Shown here piece by piece: positions 16,618 to 24,706 of a stretch of 44,167 bases of DNA. The translations under genes were made by a program, and so were the position numbers. A model generated the notes under the pieces. The model had not been told where the DNA came from. It searched no databases and was given only the letters and a program-made list of their open reading frames with translations. The DNA is taken from NCBI GenBank assembly GCA_024402455.1, contig JAKSTS010000005.1, forward strand, positions 1 through 44,167, in the 5' to 3' direction. Origin of the DNA: Treponemataceae bacterium. GTDB taxonomy: Bacteria > Spirochaetota > Spirochaetia > Treponematales > Treponemataceae. The stretch's first letter is position 1. Every line of letters begins with the position of its first letter.

Positions 16618-17127
16618 TTATTTATATGTTACATTAAATTCCAGATTATTAATCGTGCGCTTGTCCAGTTTTGCGCCGTCATAAGCTATGATTTTATCAA
16701 TATGAACAAAAAGATTTTTTGTTTTGTCTTTATCAATCATTTCAATGATGCTTAAAGGAATTGAAATATGTACTTCGTTTCCGACTCTATTGAATTTTAT
16801 TACTGCGCTTGAATCAAGCTGTTCATCATTTATACTGACTGTTTCCGGTGAAATTGTATTCGGATTAATCGGAATGTTAAATGTTATGATTATTATTATG
16901 GAATAATCTGTTTGTTCTATAGTAGCTTTTTCTACAGAAAGGTTTCTTTGCTGAGTTTCTGCAAAATGATCTGAAAAACTGTCTGATGAAGGTCTTTTTC
17001 CTCTATATGAATTCATTGGAATAGACATGTCGTGGCGATGGAACGACTGTGCTTCAGTTTTAAAGCAGAAACCGAAAGTAAAGAGAAAAATTGAAAATGT
17101 AAAGCATATTAATTTTAATCTGTTCAT
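16618..17127 (-). CDS. Secreted protein with Big_5-like domain, first gene of TCS operon
   Basis: This 169-residue protein has a signal peptide (about 1-26; cleavage likely after TEA) and a short polar region. Its C-terminal domain of about 95 residues (ITFNIPINPNTISPETVSIND) resembles the Ig-like SbsA/Big_5 fold, where strands run FN.PI..NTI....V. It should be periplasmic or surface exposed. No catalytic residues are visible. It lies 15 nt before the response regulator gene, so it may feed the sensor kinase or be autoregulated. TATACT sits 8 nt before its ATG and there is no strong RBS. Domain assignment is by pattern only. Confidence 0.78.
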   Translation of the reverse strand: MNRLKLICFTFSIFLFTFGFCFKTEAQSFHRHDMSIPMNSYRGKRPSSDSFSDHFAETQQRNLSVEKATIEQTDYSIIIIITFNIPINPNTISPETVSINDEQLDSSAVIKFNRVGNEVHISIPLSIIEMIDKDKTKNLFVHIDKIIAYDGAKLDKRTINNLEFNVTYK

Positions 17128-17135
17128 TCATGATG

Positions 17136-17141
17136 AGTATA
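17136..17141 (-). promoter_or_regulatory. -10 box 8 nt before the secreted-protein start
   Basis: TATACT on the minus strand lies 8 nt before the ATG at 17127. The leader would be 0-2 nt. The -35 region is weak, so the promoter may be activator-dependent. Confidence 0.4.
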
Positions 17142-17296
17142 TACCGGATTGATATAACAGTACATTAAAATTTAATAAATTCTTGTTGTTTTTTATAAGA
17201 TAGTTTTAATCTTATTTTAATGCAGGGTATATGAATCAAGGATATACTGCAAACTGTAAAAGAGCTACCGAAGAAACCATTTGCTTGCAAATGAAA

Positions 17297-17357
17297 TCTG
17301 TCTGAAGTAAATATCTTGTTCAGAGGACGACTGAACAAAACTTTTGCTTCAGACAGA
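17297..17357. repeat. Nested palindrome (cruciform-like) upstream of the Pro/His-rich gene
   Basis: The outer arms TCTGTCTGAAG (17297-17307) and CTTCAGACAGA (17347-17357) are perfect over 11 bp. Inside, TTGTTCAG (17316-17323) pairs with CTGAACAA (17331-17338). The element lies 80 nt before the GTG start at 17437. The remaining sequence of this 309-nt gap shows no gene. The layout resembles 27882-27939. Confidence 0.65.
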
Positions 17358-17436
17358 AAACATTTTGTAGCCGGACTTGAAATGGGAACTGCTGTTTTAT
17401 GCTGCAATTCTTATGATGGTTTAGAAAGGAGAAATT

Positions 17437-18015
17437 GTGAAAAAGAAATTAATAATTGCTGTTGTCAGCGCATTGTTTATTGCAATTACATGTATGTATG
17501 CTGAACCTCATCGGCGTCCAGGTCCTCCGCCTCCTGGTTCTCATCATCCGGCACCGCCTCCGCCAAAACATCATCACCCGGCACCGCCAAGAGGTCATGT
17601 GTCTATTCGCATTCGAACACGACCGATTACAATTTATAGAAGTTCGCGTGTTTATGTTGAACCGGTTTGTACAAGACGGTATGTTGCTGAAGATCCAATA
17701 GTTATATATGACGAAGATGATTTGTATGAAACAGTAGAATATCCAATTACGGGCACAATTACTGCTGTTGATTCAACAAGAGGCACAATTGTGCTTGATT
17801 CTGATGGAGAAACAGTTGTTGTTGCTGCATCTGCATCAACTAAGATTCTTAAAGACGAAGATTTTTATGATAAGTCAAAAAACAAGGTAAAAGGTTGTGT
17901 GGGTATCGAAATCGGTGATATTCACAAAGGTGATTTTGTAGGAATCAGTGTAACAGACGAAGGTGAAGTTATTCTTGATGCTTCGGTTGTTCATGTATTT
18001 GATTTATCTGATTAA
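17437..18015 (+). CDS. Secreted Pro/His-rich protein with a DUF5666-like C-terminal domain
   Basis: This 192-residue protein has a GTG start behind AAAGGAG. The signal peptide (about 1-22) ends near MYA. Residues 23-52 are very rich in Pro and His (PPPPGSHHPAPPPPKHHH), a likely metal-binding or cell-wall-spanning tract. A basic segment (IRIRTRPITIYRSSRVYV) follows, and then a beta-rich domain (about 100-190: ITGTITAVDSTRGTIVLDS, IGDIHKGDFVGISV) that resembles the OB-like DUF5666 pattern. There are no catalytic motifs. It is divergent from the secreted-protein/two-component operon. The His tract together with larC suggests, weakly, periplasmic metal handling. Confidence 0.8.
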   Translation: MKKKLIIAVVSALFIAITCMYAEPHRRPGPPPPGSHHPAPPPPKHHHPAPPRGHVSIRIRTRPITIYRSSRVYVEPVCTRRYVAEDPIVIYDEDDLYETVEYPITGTITAVDSTRGTIVLDSDGETVVVAASASTKILKDEDFYDKSKNKVKGCVGIEIGDIHKGDFVGISVTDEGEVILDASVVHVFDLSD

Positions 18016-18021
18016 TAAACG

Positions 18022-18052
18022 CAGAAGCTGTCTTATAAACGGGCAGCTTCTG
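18022..18052 (+). terminator. Hairpin after the Pro/His-rich gene
   Basis: CAGAAGCTG (18022-18030) and CAGCTTCTG (18044-18052) form a perfect 9-bp stem with a 13-nt loop, 7 nt after the stop codon. No T run follows, so it may stabilise the 3' end rather than terminate by itself. Confidence 0.5.
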
Positions 18053-18064
18053 ATGAATACAGTC

Positions 18065-18122
18065 TTTAAATTAAACAGCATTTAAAAAGATATAAATGGT
18101 TTGCTGTTTAATTTAAATGCTG
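18065..18122. repeat. Long palindrome with two exclusive pairings
   Basis: TTTAAATTAAACAGCA (18065-18080) and TGCTGTTTAATTTAAA (18102-18117) are perfect 16-bp arms with a 21-nt loop. A second pairing, CAGCATTTAAA (18077-18087) with TTTAAATGCTG (18112-18122), competes for the same bases. It lies in the 304-nt gap before uppP. Confidence 0.65.
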
Positions 18123-18229
18123 TAAGTTTGTGGGCTTTGCGACATTTTTTTGAGTAAACAGAATGTACCCTCCGTGCATATCTTGAACTCGATTGTTCTC
18201 CTTATTTTCCTCTTTTCTTTCTTGCCCTT

Positions 18230-18270
18230 GGAGGAATGCAGATTTTAATCTGCATTCCTCCTTTCTTTTT
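18230..18270 (+). terminator. Very strong terminator or attenuator just before uppP
   Basis: GGAGGAATGCAGATT (18230-18244) and AATCTGCATTCCTCC (18247-18261) form a perfect 15-bp stem with a 2-nt centre, followed by TTTCTTTTT. It lies about 50 nt upstream of the uppP ATG and after a pyrimidine-rich tract (about 18195-18229). It stops upstream transcription or attenuates a uppP leader. Confidence 0.8.
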
Positions 18271-18319
18271 GCCGATACAGAATCTTGAAATAAAAATCTG
18301 TAAATTATCGGAGTTTATA

Positions 18320-19129
18320 ATGAATGTTTTTCAAGCATTTCTTTTAGGTCTGCTGCAGGGCATAACAGAATTTCTTCCTGTTTCAAGTTCAGGTCATCTT
18401 GCTGTTGTTCAATATTTGTTTCATCTTGAAGAAGTGCCTTTAATTTTTGATGTTTGCCTGCATGTGGCAACATTATTTGCAGTTGTTCTTTTTTTTAGAA
18501 AACAGATATTTGATTTGATAGCAGTTTTTATAAGGCTTGTTACACGAAAACAATTGGAAAATGACAAACCGAAACAGATAATGATTTTGTCGCTTGTGGT
18601 TGCTACTGCTGTAACTGGTGTTCTGGGTATAATTTCAAGTATATTTATAGAAGATATTCCATTAAAATTTGTTTGTGTCGGTTTTATTGTTACAGGTATT
18701 CTGCTTGTATTTGCAACATGGTTTGATAAAAATAAAAAACAGGAAATTTCAGGTGATGAAACAATAAATGTAAAGCAGGGGCTGTGGTGCGGTCTTGCAC
18801 AGGGTTTGGGAACTTTGCCAGGCATTTCACGTTCTGGAAGCACAATTTCTGGTGCTCTGCTTTCTGGCGTTAACCGTAAGACAGCCGGAGAATTTTCATT
18901 TTTGCTTTCAATTCCAGCTATTTTGGGTGCCTTTATTCTTGAAGCAAAAGATTTGGGTGAAATGACAAGCGTTGTTTCTGTTTCAAGTCTTTTGGTTGGC
19001 TGCGCAAGTGCTTTTCTTGCCGGCTTGGGTGCGCTTTTTGTTTTGATGAAGCTTATAAAAAGCGGCAGGCTAGGTTATTTTTCAATTTATTTAATTCCTC
19101 TTGGAATCATCGGGCTGTTTTTGTTTTAA
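18320..19129 (+). CDS. uppP: Undecaprenyl-diphosphatase UppP/BacA
   Basis: This 269-residue inner-membrane enzyme dephosphorylates undecaprenyl pyrophosphate to recycle the lipid carrier for peptidoglycan and other polymers. Both signature motifs are present: GLLQGITEFLPVSSSGH near the N-terminus and PGISRSGSTISGAL in the middle, within about eight hydrophobic segments. The start is ATG 18320 with CGGAG 6 nt upstream; the frame is open further upstream but that segment encodes terminator DNA. It stands alone between hairpins on both sides. Loss of carrier recycling is usually compensated by PAP2 enzymes, none of which is in the window. Confidence 0.97.
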   Translation: MNVFQAFLLGLLQGITEFLPVSSSGHLAVVQYLFHLEEVPLIFDVCLHVATLFAVVLFFRKQIFDLIAVFIRLVTRKQLENDKPKQIMILSLVVATAVTGVLGIISSIFIEDIPLKFVCVGFIVTGILLVFATWFDKNKKQEISGDETINVKQGLWCGLAQGLGTLPGISRSGSTISGALLSGVNRKTAGEFSFLLSIPAILGAFILEAKDLGEMTSVVSVSSLLVGCASAFLAGLGALFVLMKLIKSGRLGYFSIYLIPLGIIGLFLF

Positions 19130-19175
19130 CGTTTATTAAAGCAGTCTTTTTATTTGAGCGGAAAGTTCAACTTGC

Positions 19176-19199
19176 CCCGAATAATCTGTGTCGGGTTTT
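19176..19199 (+). terminator. Terminator after uppP
   Basis: CCCGA (19176-19180) pairs with TCGGG (19191-19195) and is followed by TTTT. The 5-bp GC-rich stem with a short T run lies 47 nt after the uppP stop. Confidence 0.55.
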
Positions 19200-19580
19200 G
19201 TCTGCCTTTTTTGCGAAGATTGTTACGTTATTTTAAGATTTTATGAACTGATAAAATTAACCGGTTTGTAATATTGCATTTTTTAATTTTTCTTTAGTTT
19301 TTATTTAGGGTTTTATGCAAATTCTAAATAAAAACGGTGGAGTCACAATCTTGAGCGGAGCATGCCTTGCCTCGGCGTATTTTATGCAGGTTTAGGTTTT
19401 TGTTGTTCTGCTTTAAAGCGTTGTGTGTGTTGCGTAATTATTGAATTTGTATAATCTTTTGGTACAATCTCTTACGCATAAAAAATTGACGCCGGTTCAG
19501 TTTGGTAATAAGCTTGATTCTATAAACACTTTTTCTGACTTTGTTCAAATTTAGAGAAAAACTAATTTTAGAGGTTGATT
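19200..19580. other. Intergenic region upstream of the xylanase, with a palindrome and a GC-rich patch
   Basis: I see no gene here. TTTTTATTTAG (19298-19308) and CTAAATAAAAA (19324-19334) form a perfect 11-bp inverted repeat. A GC-rich patch at about 19335-19390 (GGAGCATGCCTTGCCTCGGCG) stands out from AT-rich surroundings and could be a remnant of a repeat. TTGTATAATC near 19448 and TTGACG at 19487 are possible promoter parts, but no full match is convincing. Confidence 0.5.
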
Positions 19581-20975
19581 ATGCATAAGATTTTTAGCAG
19601 GACGCTGTTAATTGTACCTGCTTTATTTTTGACAGCTTTAAGTTTATGGGCAAAACCGGCAAAAGGCAGTGCTGCAGAGTGGACAGATGATTCAGTCCCG
19701 TCTTTTTATGAAACTTACAAAGACCAGTTTGATTATGTCGGCCTTTGTGCAGAATATGGAAATTTCGGTCTTCGTCGGCTTGGTGCTGACAAATACACTG
19801 CTTCTTATGAACATGATAAAAACTGGGGCGAACCAAAGGAAATTTATTTTCCAGAAATTCGTGAAGGAATAAAAAAGCATGTGAACACATTGACAACTGG
19901 AAATGAATTAAAGCCACAGTTTTTGCTTGCATGGTGGAACAGGGGAGACGGTGCAAAACAGCAGATGGTTGATTTTAAAGCTTCCAATGGTTTGACAATC
20001 AAAGTGCCGTCAAAACTCAATAATGAAAATCTTATTTATGCAGTTTTAAATTCCTGCAAAGAAATGGGCATAAAGATGCGTGGGCATGTTCTTACATGGC
20101 ATTCGCAGACTCCAGATGATTTTTTTGCTGTCGGTTATAAAGCTGTAGAATCAAATGGCGTGCTTAAAAATCCTGTTGATAAAGAAATAATGACGGCACG
20201 CCACGAATGGTACGTTAAAACTGTGCTTGAATGTGTTGCCAAATGGGAAAAAGCAAATGGTTATGGTGAAGGCAACCACATTATCTGGGCATGGGACGTT
20301 GTAAATGAAGCCTGTGCTGATGATGTAACAAAAAAAGACTGGCTTCGCGGAGCTACAGGAGCTACAAAAAACAAATCTCCTGATGTATATCCGCAAGGTT
20401 CGCGCTGGTACCAGATTTATGAAAGTGAAGAATTTATTTTGAATGCTTTTCGTTTTGCAAATGCTTATGCTCCTGAGGATGTGCTTCTTTGTTACAACGA
20501 TTACAATGAATATGTAAGTGCAAAAACGGATGCTATTTGCAGTCTTATTTCGTTGATTCAGAATGGAGAAGCAAAAACTGTAAACGGAAAATCTGTAAAG
20601 CCAAGAATTGATGTTATGGGAATGCAGTCTCATGCCGGTACTTCTTATCCAGGGGCTGCAGCCTACGAAACGGCTGTCAAACGGTTTCTTGCAATGGGTT
20701 TAGATATTCATGTAACGGAACTTGATTTTTCTGCTGCAACTCAATCAGCTGCAGCAAAAGCTTATGCAGATTATTTTAAGGTAATGCAGAAATATGGCAA
20801 ATCTTATGCCGGTTCAAATAAAATTACTTGCGTTACAATTTGGGGACTTGCCAACGAAAATTCCTGGATTAATCCTTCAAATGGAAAAACGACTTATCCA
20901 CTTTTATTTACAAAAAAAGCGGACAAGTATTTTACAAACGATTCATTCGATGCTGTTATAGAGGCACATAATTAG
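19581..20975 (+). CDS. Secreted GH10 endo-1,4-beta-xylanase
   Basis: This 464-residue enzyme cleaves beta-1,4-xylan with retention of configuration. The signal peptide (about 1-25) ends near LWA. The GH10 barrel fills the rest: GNELKPQF, RGHVLTWHSQTPDDFF, the acid/base Glu in WDVVNEA (about residue 243), the nucleophile Glu in IHVTELDF (about residue 381), and TIWGLANENSW near the end. There is no carbohydrate-binding module or dockerin. The start is ATG 19581 behind AGAGG. It stands alone, without adjacent xylosidase or transporter genes. It implies a diet with plant hemicellulose, which suits a rumen or gut treponeme. Confidence 0.97.
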   Translation: MHKIFSRTLLIVPALFLTALSLWAKPAKGSAAEWTDDSVPSFYETYKDQFDYVGLCAEYGNFGLRRLGADKYTASYEHDKNWGEPKEIYFPEIREGIKKHVNTLTTGNELKPQFLLAWWNRGDGAKQQMVDFKASNGLTIKVPSKLNNENLIYAVLNSCKEMGIKMRGHVLTWHSQTPDDFFAVGYKAVESNGVLKNPVDKEIMTARHEWYVKTVLECVAKWEKANGYGEGNHIIWAWDVVNEACADDVTKKDWLRGATGATKNKSPDVYPQGSRWYQIYESEEFILNAFRFANAYAPEDVLLCYNDYNEYVSAKTDAICSLISLIQNGEAKTVNGKSVKPRIDVMGMQSHAGTSYPGAAAYETAVKRFLAMGLDIHVTELDFSAATQSAAAKAYADYFKVMQKYGKSYAGSNKITCVTIWGLANENSWINPSNGKTTYPLLFTKKADKYFTNDSFDAVIEAHN

Positions 20976-20979
20976 CATT

Positions 20980-21058
20980 TTGTTTTTGAAAAAACGGAAT
21001 GATTTTTACTTATTGCAAAGATTGTTCCGTTTTTTGCACAGCGGCTTTTCAAAAACAA
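20980..21058. terminator. Nested bidirectional terminator between xylanase and slt
   Basis: The inner stem AAAAAACGGAA (20989-20999) / TTCCGTTTTTT (21025-21035) is perfect over 11 bp. An overlapping outer stem TTGTTTTTGAAAA (20980-20992) / TTTTCAAAAACAA (21046-21058) is perfect over 13 bp. A and T runs at both ends would serve both convergent genes. Confidence 0.75.
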
Positions 21059-21084
21059 TGTTCGCATATATTTTCCACTTTTGC

Positions 21085-23361
21085 TTATTTATGCTGGTTT
21101 TCGGTCAGTTCACTTCCTTCTAAGACTGGCTGTGAACCCATAATTTCCTGCACAACCTGATGAACTGTCTTGTTATAATAAAGATAACCGTAAAAGGCGG
21201 CAGCAGAAAGAACTTTGCGGCCATAATCTCTTGTTTCTAAAAATGGCACTGTTTCCAGAAACAAATCAATGGGAAGGTCCGAAGCTGCACGTTGCCATCG
21301 GCGTACACGGGTTGGACCGCCGTTATATGCAAAAAGTGCCATAATAATTGAATTATTCAGTCTTTCTGTAAGATTATTAAGATAATATGCACCAAAATTG
21401 ACGTTTGTCTGTGCATCTTTTAAATCGTATTCTTTGATTTTCAGTTTTTTTGCAATGTCGCTTGCCGTGCTGTCCATCAACTGTGCAAGACCTGTAGCGC
21501 CTGCCCTTGAAGCAATTGTTTTGTCAAAATAGCTTTCTGTACGTATAAGTCCGAAAAGCACGTCTTCGTTTACTGCAAAAGTTTCTGCTGCATTTTTTAC
21601 TTCTGCCAGATAAGGGCGCGGATAGAGCAGATAAAGTGTTTCTTTTGTTAATGGCGAATCTGTGCGCCTTACAGCATAGCTTATTATGTTTAGTGCGTTG
21701 TAATGCATTGTACAGTCTTTTTCTGCTGCATGGCTGAATATTTTTGACAGTTTTTCTGCGCATTCAAGGCTAATGTTCTGATATTGGGCTATGTATGTTT
21801 TATATGCTTCGTCAAAAAGCGCGTGTTCAGCATAGCCCAAAACAAGCGATTCCAAATCGGCATCACTTTTCTGAGGTTTCATGCTGTTCGTTTCGATATT
21901 TTCTTCTATTGGAATTCCAAGCTGCTCTGCTGCAAGAAACCTGTAATAAAGTGCGGTATGGTTTCCTTTGTAAGCCTGTTCATAGCAGCTTTGTGCAGCC
22001 TGCAGCCTGCTTAAACCTTGAAAAGGATTTTTTGCCATTGTTTCTTCAATCAGGCGGCCGCTTATGTAAGCATATTGAGCCTGTGAACTTGCATCTGCAT
22101 AAGACTTTATATAGGTGTAGACTTCAACAAAATCGTTCCAGTAACGTCCCTGCAGTAAATCTGCGGCAAAGTCCCTGAGAAAATCTTCGAAATATTCAGG
22201 ATCCTGCCAGGTAGAGGCATATGTTTTTACAGCTGCTTTTGCTGTTTCAAGCGAAACTGTTTTTGCTGTTTTCAGATAATACCAGAGTGCATTGTCATAT
22301 TTTGCAGCAGATGTTGCAGAATTCATTGACAGAATGAACGCATTTAGTGCTGCATCGTAATTTTTTTCGTTTACAGAAAATTGTGCACTGTAAAACCATG
22401 CAAGAAATTTCAGTTCAGAATCAGCTGTTTTTTCTGCAATTGTTCTGAATGTTGAAACACCGTCTTTTGCAGAAACACCGCCATAAAGCATGGCACGTCC
22501 AAAATCTGAAAAAACAGGACTTGTAAAGTTTTCAGGAGAAAGCGGCAGTTTTTCAAGAAGCTGAAGTGCTTTTTTATACTTTCTTTCGTACACAGCAACA
22601 CGGAATTGCAAAAGTTCAATAATTGCTGCTGGATTCTGTCCGTTTACAATCTGTACAGAATCTTTTTCTTCTTGTGTCAGCTGTTCCCATATATTAAGAA
22701 AATCTACATGTTCCGGTGAAATTTCCCAGTTGTTAACCCATATGTCAAAATATTCTGTGAATTTTGAATTATTTGTTTTTAACAGACATAAAAGCTGCAA
22801 TTTTGTTCTTTTGTTTTGAGCTTCAAGGTTCAGTTTTATGCGCCGTTTTTGAGATTCTGTTTTGGCATTTTTTTCAATTTGCGGCGAGGCAAATTCAGAA
22901 AGGACGGGCAGGGGACTTACTTTTAAGGCTTTTTTATATTCTTTCTGGCTGCAGAATTCATTTAAAAGATAATAGTCACAGTCACGTTCTTCTGTATAAG
23001 TTTCTGCAAAATATTTTGCAGCTGCTTCTTTTTCCTGGCTTGAGCCGATTGTACAAAGCTTTCTTGCACATTCCTGTGCAATCTGCCATGAAGCATAAAG
23101 CCTGCCATATTTTAAAAGTTCTATTGCTTTTTCAGTTTCACCTGCTTTTAGAAGATGAAGCGCTGTAAAATAACAGGAGTCATCTTCAATTGTAGAGGCA
23201 AGTTCCAGTGGTTTTGCTGCCAGCTCTTTTAAAGCATCATAGTCGCTGTCATTGAGAATTCGCAGCAGTTCTGCCTGGTTTTCAGTTGAGTTTTGTGCTT
23301 TGCAGGAAATGCATGCAAAAAGCGATACAAAAACTGCAAAAGCAAAACAAAATGAGCGCAT
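21085..23361 (-). CDS. Soluble lytic murein transglycosylase (Slt70-like) lipoprotein
   Basis: This protein of about 758 residues cuts peptidoglycan between MurNAc and GlcNAc to form anhydro-MurNAc. The start MRSFCFAFAVF gives a lipoprotein signal with the lipobox ACISC; an upstream in-frame ATG at 23391 overlaps the previous gene and lacks a signal. A long alpha-helical, TPR-like superhelix (about 40-580) precedes the C-terminal SLT domain, with catalytic Glu in LIRTESYFD (about residue 609), GATGLAQLM, NVNFGAYYL and FAYNGGPTRVRRW. It starts 5 nt after the LysM gene stop, so both are one operon, which supports a shared cell-wall role. Confidence 0.94.
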   Translation of the reverse strand: MRSFCFAFAVFVSLFACISCKAQNSTENQAELLRILNDSDYDALKELAAKPLELASTIEDDSCYFTALHLLKAGETEKAIELLKYGRLYASWQIAQECARKLCTIGSSQEKEAAAKYFAETYTEERDCDYYLLNEFCSQKEYKKALKVSPLPVLSEFASPQIEKNAKTESQKRRIKLNLEAQNKRTKLQLLCLLKTNNSKFTEYFDIWVNNWEISPEHVDFLNIWEQLTQEEKDSVQIVNGQNPAAIIELLQFRVAVYERKYKKALQLLEKLPLSPENFTSPVFSDFGRAMLYGGVSAKDGVSTFRTIAEKTADSELKFLAWFYSAQFSVNEKNYDAALNAFILSMNSATSAAKYDNALWYYLKTAKTVSLETAKAAVKTYASTWQDPEYFEDFLRDFAADLLQGRYWNDFVEVYTYIKSYADASSQAQYAYISGRLIEETMAKNPFQGLSRLQAAQSCYEQAYKGNHTALYYRFLAAEQLGIPIEENIETNSMKPQKSDADLESLVLGYAEHALFDEAYKTYIAQYQNISLECAEKLSKIFSHAAEKDCTMHYNALNIISYAVRRTDSPLTKETLYLLYPRPYLAEVKNAAETFAVNEDVLFGLIRTESYFDKTIASRAGATGLAQLMDSTASDIAKKLKIKEYDLKDAQTNVNFGAYYLNNLTERLNNSIIMALFAYNGGPTRVRRWQRAASDLPIDLFLETVPFLETRDYGRKVLSAAAFYGYLYYNKTVHQVVQEIMGSQPVLEGSELTENQHK

Positions 23362-23366
23362 CAAAA

Positions 23367-24620
23367 TCACAGCGGCGGAATCTTTATCCATGTTCCCGAA
23401 AGAATAAAATCAGGGTTCTTGATGTTATTTGCGCGTGCAATTTTTTCATACATCCATGGATTTTTGTAGAATGTATCTGCAATATCCCAAAGCGTATCGC
23501 CCCATTTTATCTGATAGTCTTTTGTGTCCTTTACAGAAGCTGTTTTTGAAGTTACTGTCGGCACAACAACAGGTGCATCAATAATAATGATTGAATCTTC
23601 TTTTGCAGTTGTTGAAGAATTTATTCTGTCAATTAGTGCAGCATCAACAGGTTCTGCTTTTTCTGTAACGACTGTAACAGACTGATATTTGACAGCCGGT
23701 GCTTTTTCAACGACAAGAGGCATTTGCTGCTGTTTGTTCTTTGAAAACCACAGCCAGATGCCCAGACATGAAAGAACCGAAATGAGTGCACAGATTATGC
23801 AGATAATCGGAACAAGCGGCAGTTTTGCTTTTCCGGCATTAGGATCAAGAAAGTCAAAATCTGCAAATCCTCCGGACGGTGCCGGTTCTCCAAAGAGGTC
23901 TGGAGCTTCTGCGTCTTCCTGTGATGCAGGTTCATCAAACATATTGTCATCATCAGCAAACATGCTGTCTTGTGGTTCGGCTTCTGTTGTTTCTGCAATT
24001 TCTTCATAGGTTTCGTCAGCAAAAGAATCGTCAGCAAATGCATCGTCATCAACGCCTGTCGCTGCAAATAAAGACGGGTCGTCAATGTCAAAATTCAAAT
24101 CTTCATCAGAAAAATTTTCTGTTGCAGTTACAGGCGGTTCATCCGTGCTGTTTTCCGATTCCGGCTGAAAATCATCTAAATCTGACAGACTGAAAATGTC
24201 ATCGCTTAAATCGGGCTGTTCAGAGCTGAAACCAACCGGATCTTCAGCAATATCCATAGTTTCTTCTGCATTGCTGCTGTTTGTACCGATTGTAACAAGA
24301 GAAACGGCACTGTTTGTTGAACCGCCGCTTTCCTGGTCATAAACTTGTGCAGAAAGTTCATCGTTCTCATCAAGTGTAATAATGAAATCCAAATCTACAG
24401 AACGCTTTTCATGCGGCTTTAAGCCTTCTATCATGAGCGTGTCAACATATTCTGCGTCAGAAAAACTTTCGTCTGAAGCACAGAAAAGTGTTATTTGTGC
24501 TGCTGTCTGATTGTCACTGGCAGTTGTAATCTGCAGACGTTTTTTTGCGGGCTTGCCCCTTGTGAGTATCGGATAAAAAGTTCCGTCGGCTTGTTTCAAA
24601 CCTATGATATTTTTGCTCAT
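23367..24620 (-). CDS. Membrane LysM protein with Hsp70 substrate-binding-like N-terminus
   Basis: This 417-residue protein has four parts. Residues about 1-100 resemble the Hsp70/DnaK beta-sandwich substrate-binding domain: KRLQITTASDNQTAAQITLF and VDLDFIITLDENDELSAQVY match the pattern TAxDNQTxVxIxV...DFxIDxNGxLxVxA. Residues 100-265 are a very acidic, low-complexity linker. A single membrane helix (about 268-292) follows, then a periplasmic stretch and a C-terminal LysM (about 366-417: YQIKWGDTLWDIADTFYKNP, ANNIKNPDFILSGTWIKIP). Topology should be N-in, C-out, linking a cytoplasmic peptide-binding domain to peptidoglycan. There is no ATPase domain. It heads the operon with the lytic transglycosylase. 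The Hsp70 resemblance is pattern recognition, not a search. Confidence 0.82.
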   Translation of the reverse strand: MSKNIIGLKQADGTFYPILTRGKPAKKRLQITTASDNQTAAQITLFCASDESFSDAEYVDTLMIEGLKPHEKRSVDLDFIITLDENDELSAQVYDQESGGSTNSAVSLVTIGTNSSNAEETMDIAEDPVGFSSEQPDLSDDIFSLSDLDDFQPESENSTDEPPVTATENFSDEDLNFDIDDPSLFAATGVDDDAFADDSFADETYEEIAETTEAEPQDSMFADDDNMFDEPASQEDAEAPDLFGEPAPSGGFADFDFLDPNAGKAKLPLVPIICIICALISVLSCLGIWLWFSKNKQQQMPLVVEKAPAVKYQSVTVVTEKAEPVDAALIDRINSSTTAKEDSIIIIDAPVVVPTVTSKTASVKDTKDYQIKWGDTLWDIADTFYKNPWMYEKIARANNIKNPDFILSGTWIKIPPL

Positions 24621-24670
24621 AATATATACTATATCGTATTATGGTATGTCTTTCTTGTCAACGCAGTTTC

Positions 24671-24699
24671 TTGACAGGTTGTGATTGTAACAGCATAAT
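24671..24699 (+). promoter_or_regulatory. Promoter of the TPR gene
   Basis: TTGACA (24671-24676), 17-nt spacer, CATAAT (24694-24699): the same hexamers and spacing as the 6170 promoter. The -10 ends 7 nt before ATG 24707, so the transcript should begin at or beside the start codon. Confidence 0.65.
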
Positions 24700-24706
24700 A
24701 AAGAGT

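Noticed and set aside
19335..19390. tRNA-like GC-rich patch before the xylanase
   Set aside because: No T-loop motif, no acceptor pairing and no cloverleaf could be drawn.
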